From Desulfuromonadaceae bacterium GWC2_58_13 (GTDB taxonomy: Bacteria; Desulfobacterota; Desulfuromonadia; Desulfuromonadales; Trichloromonadaceae), in NCBI GenBank assembly GCA_001825565.1, contig MHXM01000185.1, positions 1-9,861 of the forward strand: a DNA stretch of 9,861 nt, written 5' to 3'. How positions within the stretch are numbered: the first letter of the stretch is position 1; each line of letters begins with the position of its first letter. Of this stretch, positions 4,989 through 9,861 are shown one piece after another. The notes under the pieces were generated by a model that worked only from the letters and a program-made list of their open reading frames with translations, was not told where the DNA came from and did no database searches. The position numbers were made by a program, and so were the translations under genes.

Positions 4989-7207
4989 TTCTGCGCAGCC
5001 TGGAACTGAAGCATTTCGGCAAGTTCGCCGAGCGAACCTTCGAATTCCGCCGGGGCATGAATCTGGTCACCGGCCCCAACGAAGCCGGCAAATCGACCCT
5101 GATGGAAGCGATTCCGGCGGTGCTGTTCGGGGTGCGCAACAAGGAGCGATTCAAGCCCTGGGGGCGCAACGGCGGCAGCTCGGTGGCCCTGGTGCTGGAA
5201 GGCCGCAACCGCACCGTGCGCATCGAACGGGACATTCTTTCCGATCTGGTGCGTCTGACCGAACACGACGACCTGTACCATGAACTGTTTCAGTTCGAAG
5301 GAAAGGTCGCGCCCAACGGCCGATCGTCCGAACGGGGCGAATACTACGAGCAACTGGCCCGGCTGTTCGGCATCGCCGAAGAGGACGTTTTTCGCGCCTC
5401 GCTGTTTTTCGGCCAGGGGTATCTCGATGTTCCGGGTCAGTCGGCCATGACGGCGAAAATCAAGGGGCTGCTGTCCGGATTTGTCGAAGTCGATTACGAT
5501 AAGGTGCTCGAATCGCTCAACGAAGATCTGTTTGCCGTGACCCGGGTCAGTCCCTGGGGCAAGGACAAGACCAAGGATCGCGAGCTGGAAGAGGTGACCA
5601 AGCGGATCGGCGCCCTAGAAACCCAATGGTTCGAGGCGCGAGGCGCTCTCAAGGATCTGGAAACCCTGCGCGACGAGATCGCCGAACTCGACAAATCGAT
5701 CCGCCTCGACCGCGACGAATATCTCAAGGGGGAGCGCTACCTGGCCTGGGCCCGCAAACAATGGCAGCTCGAAGAAAAAGAAGTGGGTTTGCGCAAGGAT
5801 TTCGCCCGGGTCAACCGGCAATCGGTGAAGGTCGAAGACCTGGAAAAACAACGCCAGCAGTTGGCTAAAGAGCTGAGCAAGACCGGGTTGCCCCGGGAAA
5901 TTCCGGAAGACCTGGTAAAAATTCTCGTCGATGCCGACGACGAACGCAAGGAACTGGTTTCCTTGCAGGGTGAATCGACCGCCCTGCGCAAGGATCTTCT
6001 GGCCCACAAAGCGCCCCGCTGGAAGCCTTCCGTGGGGCTGTCCGTAGTGCTGTTCGCCATGGGTGGCGCGGTCGCCTGGTTTTTCCCCGGCCGGCTGGTA
6101 CAATCGCTGTTGGGGGCCGGCCTGGCGACGGCGATGATCTGGATCGTTTACCTCTGGAAGGCCGGCAAGGAACGGGCCGAGCGCGGCCGCATCCAGGGGC
6201 AGGCGCAAGTGCTCGAACGCAAGCGGGAAGAGGCCCAGGCGCGGTTGGCCACCCTGGACGAGCGGTTCGAGCGGCTCGGCATGTCGCCCTCGGCGGTCGA
6301 GATCGTCAAGATGCAGAAGAACCTGGCTCGCCATCAGGAACTGCTGGAGCAGCTCAAGGAAGTTGAAATCGCTTTAAACGTTCTCGACCGGTCCGAAGAG
6401 TTAAAACGCGATCAGGATGACCTGACCCGCGAACTTGCGGTGCTGGACGAGCGCATGGAAAAGGAGAAGCCACTGCGCCCCGAAGGATTGTTGCCGCTCG
6501 ATGAGCTGCCGGGCGCCGAAGAAAAACTCCAGGCGCTGGGGGAATCCCTGCATGACCGGGAACAGCGTCTGCTCGAACTGACTCGACGGGAAGCGGCGTT
6601 GCACGGCGCGATTGGCGACCTGCAACAGATCGAGGAGGAAGGGGAGCGGCTCAAACTTCGGGAAATGGCGCTGTTGCGTCGGCGCGATGCCCTGATCGCC
6701 GCCTACGAATTGCTGAGCGGATCGGTCGAAGAGTTCCGCCGCACCTACCTGGAACGGTTCGCCGGCGAGATCGGCGCCTACCTCACCTCGGCCACCTGCG
6801 GACGCTATGCCAGGGTGCGGCTGGACGAAGATTTTTCCCTTTCGCTGCCGGGCAAGGGGGAGGGGATCTGGCAGGAGGTCGGCAGCTTCAGCCGCGGCAC
6901 CATCGATGCCGTTTATCTTGCGGTCCGTCTGGCCCTGACCCGGCATTTGTCCCACGGGCGGCGGTTGCCGCTGTTTCTTGACGATCCGCTGGTGAATTTC
7001 GACGCGGATCGTCAGGCGGAAACCCTGATCGCCCTGGAAAGCCTGTCCCGGGAGCATCAGATTATCTTTTTTACCCACAACGAGGGACTGTTCAAGCGGG
7101 CCGGGCAGAAACGCTGGAACCTGATCTCCCTGGACGAAGCCAAAAACAGCCGCATTCGTGCAAACGAAGAAAGGAAGGACGATGTCGGACAACTGCATCT
7201 TCTGTAG
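4985..7207 (+). CDS. SbcC/Rad50-like (YhaN-type) ATPase with central membrane hairpin
   Basis: A 740-residue ABC/SMC-class ATPase, partner of the preceding nuclease. The N-terminal half-domain starts ILRSLELKHFGKF and has Walker A GPNEAGKST (30-38) and a Q-loop FGQG (142-145). The C-terminal half has the signature SFSRGT (634-639), like the LSRGT of YhaN proteins, Walker B LPLFLDDPLVNFD (661-673, DD 666-667) and the switch His in FFTHN (695-699). Coiled coil runs over about 200-345 and 395-575. At its apex there is no CxxC zinc hook (the only cysteine is C605); instead two hydrophobic stretches, about 349-367 and 371-391, are separated by a short PGR turn and flanked by basic residues (RWK; WKAGKER). 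These look like a transmembrane hairpin that would anchor the arms in the inner membrane. It is shorter than SbcC (about 1,000 residues). The C-terminal 26 bp overlap the HIT gene. Confidence 0.9.
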   Translation: MILRSLELKHFGKFAERTFEFRRGMNLVTGPNEAGKSTLMEAIPAVLFGVRNKERFKPWGRNGGSSVALVLEGRNRTVRIERDILSDLVRLTEHDDLYHELFQFEGKVAPNGRSSERGEYYEQLARLFGIAEEDVFRASLFFGQGYLDVPGQSAMTAKIKGLLSGFVEVDYDKVLESLNEDLFAVTRVSPWGKDKTKDRELEEVTKRIGALETQWFEARGALKDLETLRDEIAELDKSIRLDRDEYLKGERYLAWARKQWQLEEKEVGLRKDFARVNRQSVKVEDLEKQRQQLAKELSKTGLPREIPEDLVKILVDADDERKELVSLQGESTALRKDLLAHKAPRWKPSVGLSVVLFAMGGAVAWFFPGRLVQSLLGAGLATAMIWIVYLWKAGKERAERGRIQGQAQVLERKREEAQARLATLDERFERLGMSPSAVEIVKMQKNLARHQELLEQLKEVEIALNVLDRSEELKRDQDDLTRELAVLDERMEKEKPLRPEGLLPLDELPGAEEKLQALGESLHDREQRLLELTRREAALHGAIGDLQQIEEEGERLKLREMALLRRRDALIAAYELLSGSVEEFRRTYLERFAGEIGAYLTSATCGRYARVRLDEDFSLSLPGKGEGIWQEVGSFSRGTIDAVYLAVRLALTRHLSHGRRLPLFLDDPLVNFDADRQAETLIALESLSREHQIIFFTHNEGLFKRAGQKRWNLISLDEAKNSRIRANEERKDDVGQLHLL
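7171..7178 (+). promoter_or_regulatory. Ribosome-binding site deciding the HIT gene start
   Basis: AAGGAAGG lies just before ATG 7182 (AAGGA ends 6 nt upstream) and inside the end of the ATPase gene. It supports MSDNCIFCRI as the N terminus over the in-frame GTG at 7158, which has no such site. Confidence 0.6.
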
Positions 7208-7529
7208 GATCATCGCCGGCGATATTCCGGCCAGGCTCGTGTACGAGGACGAGCAAGTTATTGTGATCGAGGATATCAATCCCCAGGCGCCGCATCATTT
7301 TCTGATTGTTCCCCGCAAACATATCCGCACCACCATTGACCTGACCACCGCGGACAATGAACTGATCGGCCATGTCTTCCAGGTTGCCGGCAAGATTGCC
7401 CACGACGTCGGCTTCGCCGCCGATGGTTTCCGCGTGATCAACAATTGCAACGAAGCTGGTGGCCAGACCGTCTGGCATATTCATTTTCATCTGCTCGGTG
7501 GCCGGGACATGACCTGGCCGCCGGGCTGA
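7182..7529 (+). CDS. HIT family nucleotide hydrolase (HinT-like)
   Basis: A complete 115-residue HIT protein of the HinT/PKCI branch, which hydrolyses purine nucleoside phosphoramidates and related AMP-linked compounds in the cytosol. It has CIFC (C5, C8) near the N terminus, DINPQAPHHFLIVPRKHI (31-48), FRVINNCNEAGGQTVW (83-98) and the HIT triad HIHFH (H99, H101, H103) followed by LLGGR; H101 is the expected nucleophile. C5, C8, H47 and H99 are the likely zinc ligands of the zinc-containing subgroup. Length and motif order are normal. Its start lies 26 bp inside the ATPase gene, so it is the last member of that operon, and an intrinsic terminator begins 11 bp after its stop. A specific link to DNA repair is not shown. 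Confidence 0.94.
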   Translation: MSDNCIFCRIIAGDIPARLVYEDEQVIVIEDINPQAPHHFLIVPRKHIRTTIDLTTADNELIGHVFQVAGKIAHDVGFAADGFRVINNCNEAGGQTVWHIHFHLLGGRDMTWPPG

Positions 7530-7539
7530 CCGGCTTTTT

Positions 7540-7572
7540 CAGGGGCGCGCCGAGGTGCGCCCCTGCTTTTTT
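7540..7572 (+). terminator. Rho-independent terminator after the HIT gene
   Basis: CAGGGGCGC (7540-7548) and GCGCCCCTG (7557-7565) form a perfect 9-bp stem with an 8-nt loop, followed by C and six T (7567-7572). It works for rightward transcription only: on the other strand the flank is A-rich. It separates the six-gene run from the flavoprotein gene, whose ATG is 11 nt after the T-run. Confidence 0.88.
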
Positions 7573-7583
7573 CGGGACCCATC

Positions 7584-9203
7584 ATGGAAACGCTGAAGAC
7601 AGAGGTGCTGATCATCGGTGGCGGGCTGGCGGGTCTGACCGCCGCCATCGAAGCCCGCCGGGCCGGCCGCGACGTGCTGCTGGTCTGCAAGCGCCGGGCC
7701 GGGCGTAGCGGCAACGTGGTGGTGGCCGCCTGCAACCTGACCGGGCTGTTGCCCGAGACCGGCGACACGGCGGCCGGGCTCGCCATCGACACCCTCGGCA
7801 GTGGACGCGATATTGGCGACCCCTCCCTGGTGCAGGCGCTGGCGGAAGGCGCCGCCGATGCCCTGGTCTTTCTCGAAGGGTGCGGGGTCCGTCTGCTGCG
7901 CTCGGGCGGACGGCTACAGGCCCGGCAGGTTCCCGGGCACGGTCGGCCCCGTACTCTCTGTACCGACCGCCAGGGTATTCCGGTTCAGACGGCGGGACTT
8001 TCCCTTTCCTTGCCGCTGCTTGACGAAGCCCGTCGCCTCGGCGTGCGTTTCATCGATTCAGCCATGGTGACCCGTCTGCTGCAAGATGGGAACCGGGTGG
8101 TCGGGGCCTTGGCCCTTCGCCGCGACGGAACCCGGCTGCAGCTCACGGCCGGGTCCACGGTACTCGCCAGCGGCGGTGGCGGCCGGCTTTATTCCCGCAG
8201 TAACAATACCCGGGATATCACCGGTGACGGCTATGCCCTGGCGTTCGATGCCGGCGCTGATCTGCGGGATATGGAATTCGTCCAGTTTCATCCGGCCATG
8301 GGGCTGGCCCCGGTCAGGGTTATCCTGCCGACGACCCTGTTCGGCGACGGCGCCCTGCTGCGCAATCGCTATGGCGAGCGGTTTCTGCTCGACAGCGTGA
8401 CCGGCGGGGAGAAAGTGGCCGGACGCGACGAGATGAGCCAGGCGATCTATCGTGAAATCCAGGCCGGACGAGGGGTGGGCGAAGGGGTGCATCTCGATCT
8501 GTCGCCCCTTCCGGAGGAACTGGCCAAGACCCGTTACGCCGACCTCTGGCAACTGTTGCGGATGCGCGGCTGCGATCCCCGGCGGCAGCTGGTAACCGTC
8601 GGTCTCGCGGTACATTTCTTCATGGGCGGCATGGTCATCGACCGGCGCGGCGCATCGACCCTGGCCGGACTGTATGGCGCCGGCGAAGTTACCGGCGGCG
8701 TACACGGCGCCAACCGCTTGGGCGGCAATGCCTTGCTCGAAGCGGTGGTGTTCGGTCGCCTGACCGGACAGTCCGCTGCCGATGAAGCGGTGGAACCGAC
8801 GGCAACGCCACCGCTGCCGAGTGCGGACTCTGGCATCCTCTGTCCCGTCGATGAATTAAACGGCATGCGCCGGGAACTGCGCGAATTGCTCTGGCAATGC
8901 GCCGGGGTGGTCCGGAGCGCCGATTCAATGCGAGCGGGACTGGAGCGCTGGCAACAAGTTGACGGCCGCTTCCGCCTCTTTTCGGGAGCGGCCGATCTTC
9001 AGCTCTGGGCCGAAACCGGCCACATGTTGACGGCTTCCCGGCTGATTCTACTGTCGGCGCTGGCACGCCGGGAAAGCCGCGGCGCCCATTGCCGCAGCGA
9101 TTATCCGGCTCTCGACGACGACTGGCAGGGGACACTCCTGATCCGGCGCGGGGAATCCGGAGGCGTCCCCGTCCTTAAGTTCGTTCCCGAGCCGCAGGCA
9201 TGA
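7584..9203 (+). CDS. FAD-dependent oxidoreductase, succinate dehydrogenase/fumarate reductase/L-aspartate oxidase family
   Basis: A 539-residue flavoprotein. The N terminus has the FAD-binding EVLIIGGGLAGLTAAIEA (7-24). Further family motifs are ASGGGGRLYSRSNNT (195-209), TGDGYALAFDAGA with EFVQFHP (213-237), GRDEMSQAI (280-288), HFFMGGMVID (344-353), GLYGAGEVTGGVHGANRLGG (362-381) and a C-terminal helical part ending in ESRGAHCRSDYP (497-508). R281, H344 and R378 match the dicarboxylate-binding Arg/His/Arg of fumarate reductases. Two departures are visible: the SHT-type histidine that holds FAD covalently in SdhA/FrdA is absent (RSGNVVVAACNLTG, 41-54), and the Thr-Glu pair after the QFHP motif appears as Thr-Thr (250-251). 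HFFMGG argues against a standard NadB, and no iron-sulfur or cytochrome partner follows, so substrate and electron acceptor are unknown. The start is ATG 7584 with a weak GGGA site; the gene is coupled to the next by ATGA. Confidence 0.82.
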   Translation: METLKTEVLIIGGGLAGLTAAIEARRAGRDVLLVCKRRAGRSGNVVVAACNLTGLLPETGDTAAGLAIDTLGSGRDIGDPSLVQALAEGAADALVFLEGCGVRLLRSGGRLQARQVPGHGRPRTLCTDRQGIPVQTAGLSLSLPLLDEARRLGVRFIDSAMVTRLLQDGNRVVGALALRRDGTRLQLTAGSTVLASGGGGRLYSRSNNTRDITGDGYALAFDAGADLRDMEFVQFHPAMGLAPVRVILPTTLFGDGALLRNRYGERFLLDSVTGGEKVAGRDEMSQAIYREIQAGRGVGEGVHLDLSPLPEELAKTRYADLWQLLRMRGCDPRRQLVTVGLAVHFFMGGMVIDRRGASTLAGLYGAGEVTGGVHGANRLGGNALLEAVVFGRLTGQSAADEAVEPTATPPLPSADSGILCPVDELNGMRRELRELLWQCAGVVRSADSMRAGLERWQQVDGRFRLFSGAADLQLWAETGHMLTASRLILLSALARRESRGAHCRSDYPALDDDWQGTLLIRRGESGGVPVLKFVPEPQA

Positions 9204-9823
9204 GGTTCGACCTGCCGACGTTAACCCTCGTCTGGGTTCTCTGGTGCGGCGGTCATTCGTTGTTGGCGGTCGACCCGGTCAAGCGGCAGGTGTGCAGGCA
9301 TCTGAAGATTTCGTCCTCCTGTTATCGTCTGTTCTACAATGGCATGGCCCTGCTGACTCTGGCCCCGATACTCTATTGGTCGTTTGACCTGCCCGGTACC
9401 GATCTGCTGGATTGGCGCGGTCCATGGCGGTTGCTGCAGTGGTCTCTCTGGTCGATTGCCGGTTGCCTGGCCTGGGCCGGCGCCCGGGTGTATCCGCTGG
9501 ATGAGTTTCTCGGCATCGACGGCCTGCCGAATCGCGTATCGCCAGCCAAGGAGCCCGTTTTGGTCACCGGCGGAGTGCTGGGGCTGGTACGCCATCCCTG
9601 GTATCTGGCCGCTTTACTTGTTCTCTGGGCCCGCGACCAGAATGCTCCGACGCTGGTGTCGTCGGTGGTCCTTTCCGCCTATTTGATGGCCGGGGCGCTG
9701 CTCGAAGAACGCAGGTTGGTTAATCGGTTCGGCCGTCGGTACGCCGATTACCGGGCTCGCGTTCCGATGTTGGTGCCCTGGCGTTGGTTGGTCGAAAAAA
9801 TAACGCTGATTTTTCATCGCTGA
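9200..9823 (+). CDS. Isoprenylcysteine carboxyl methyltransferase (ICMT)-family membrane protein
   Basis: A 207-residue integral membrane protein with about five hydrophobic segments (roughly 6-23, 45-61, 79-95, 122-143 and 150-168). The C-terminal SAM-binding signature of the ICMT/PEMT group is visible: GLVRHPWYLAALLVLWA (128-144), LLEERRLVNRFGRRYADYRA (167-186) and VPMLVPW (188-194). Bacterial members have no prenylated-protein substrate, and several are thought to methylate small or lipid-like molecules, so the substrate is not predicted. NnrU-like proteins share this general shape, but the RHPxY and EE-L-xxxFGxxYxxY motifs favour ICMT. It overlaps the flavoprotein stop by 4 bp (ATGA), with only a weak CAGG site, so it is probably made by translational coupling. 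The two proteins may act on the same pathway, but nothing in the sequence names it. Confidence 0.8.
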   Translation: MRFDLPTLTLVWVLWCGGHSLLAVDPVKRQVCRHLKISSSCYRLFYNGMALLTLAPILYWSFDLPGTDLLDWRGPWRLLQWSLWSIAGCLAWAGARVYPLDEFLGIDGLPNRVSPAKEPVLVTGGVLGLVRHPWYLAALLVLWARDQNAPTLVSSVVLSAYLMAGALLEERRLVNRFGRRYADYRARVPMLVPWRWLVEKITLIFHR

Positions 9824-9828
9824 TCGGC

Positions 9829-9861
9829 ATGGAAAAAGTCCTGGCCGGGGGAAAGTGGGGC
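9829..9861 (+). CDS. Possible start of a further rightward gene (11 codons, cut by window edge)
   Basis: An ATG 5 nt after the ICMT-family stop opens a frame reading MEKVLAGGKWG to the end of the window without a stop. The close spacing fits the packed style of the region, but the ribosome-binding site is poor and 11 codons cannot identify a product. Confidence 0.3.
   Translation, partial: MEKVLAGGKWG

Noticed and set aside
4138..5235. Leftward open frame of 365 codons across the nuclease and ATPase genes
   Set aside because: The arginine/proline/serine-rich translation is typical of an antisense GC-rich frame, with no domain; the genes on the other strand carry complete catalytic motifs.
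3858..7207. Nuclease-ATPase pair as a phage-defence island
   Set aside because: The pair sits inside an operon of conserved housekeeping-type genes with matching base composition and no integrase, transposase, restriction genes or repeats nearby; a core repair role is the simpler reading.
7474..7491. Sigma54-type promoter for the flavoprotein gene (TGGCAT then TTTTC)
   Set aside because: The -12 element lacks the required GC pair, so the match covers only the -24 half.

Overview
The window is GC-rich, tightly packed bacterial chromosome with a normal set of conserved genes and no sign of phage, IS, CRISPR or tRNA/rRNA. The gene mix is a V/A-type ATPase, a TlyA rRNA methylase, a lone corrin/porphyrin-type methylase coupled to a U32 protein, a YhaO/YhaN-like nuclease-ATPase pair, and a fumarate-reductase-like flavoprotein beside an ICMT-like membrane protein. 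This suggests an anaerobic, Gram-negative bacterium of the Desulfuromonadales/Geobacterales kind. That placement is inferred from gene content and style, not from a marker gene.

Layout. (1) Positions 1-1121, minus strand: the start of a V-type ATPase operon, with a peripheral-stalk G/H-like subunit followed by the N-terminal part of subunit I, which runs off the left edge. (2) Positions 1122-1380: a divergent intergenic region. It has a good sigma70-like promoter for the ATPase operon, whose transcript would start in a small hairpin, several GC-rich inverted repeats, and a weaker candidate promoter for the rightward genes. (3) Positions 1381-7529, plus strand: one compact run of six genes, tlyA - tetrapyrrole-methylase family - U32 family - SbcD/YhaO-like nuclease - SbcC/YhaN-like ATPase - HIT hydrolase. 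Junctions are overlaps of 4, 10, 4 and 26 bp and one 7-bp gap. The run ends in a strong intrinsic terminator at 7540-7572. (4) Positions 7584-9823, plus strand: a second pair, an FAD-dependent dehydrogenase/reductase of the succinate dehydrogenase/fumarate reductase/aspartate oxidase family, and an integral-membrane ICMT-family methyltransferase joined to it by a 4-bp overlap. A new reading frame may begin at 9829.

How the genes may work together. The nuclease and ATPase are almost certainly one Mre11-Rad50-type DNA-end-processing complex. Two features set it apart: the ATPase has no zinc hook but a predicted two-helix membrane hairpin in the middle of its coiled coil, and the nuclease has GTHD where the family normally has GNHD. 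Upstream, TlyA methylates rRNA, while the methylase and the U32 protein (with a UbiU-like four-cysteine pattern) form a translationally coupled pair whose substrate is unknown. They may act in series as an O2-independent hydroxylase and a methylase, but this is a hypothesis. No single undescribed system is proven here. The membrane-hairpin Rad50-like complex and the methylase-U32 pair are the best leads.
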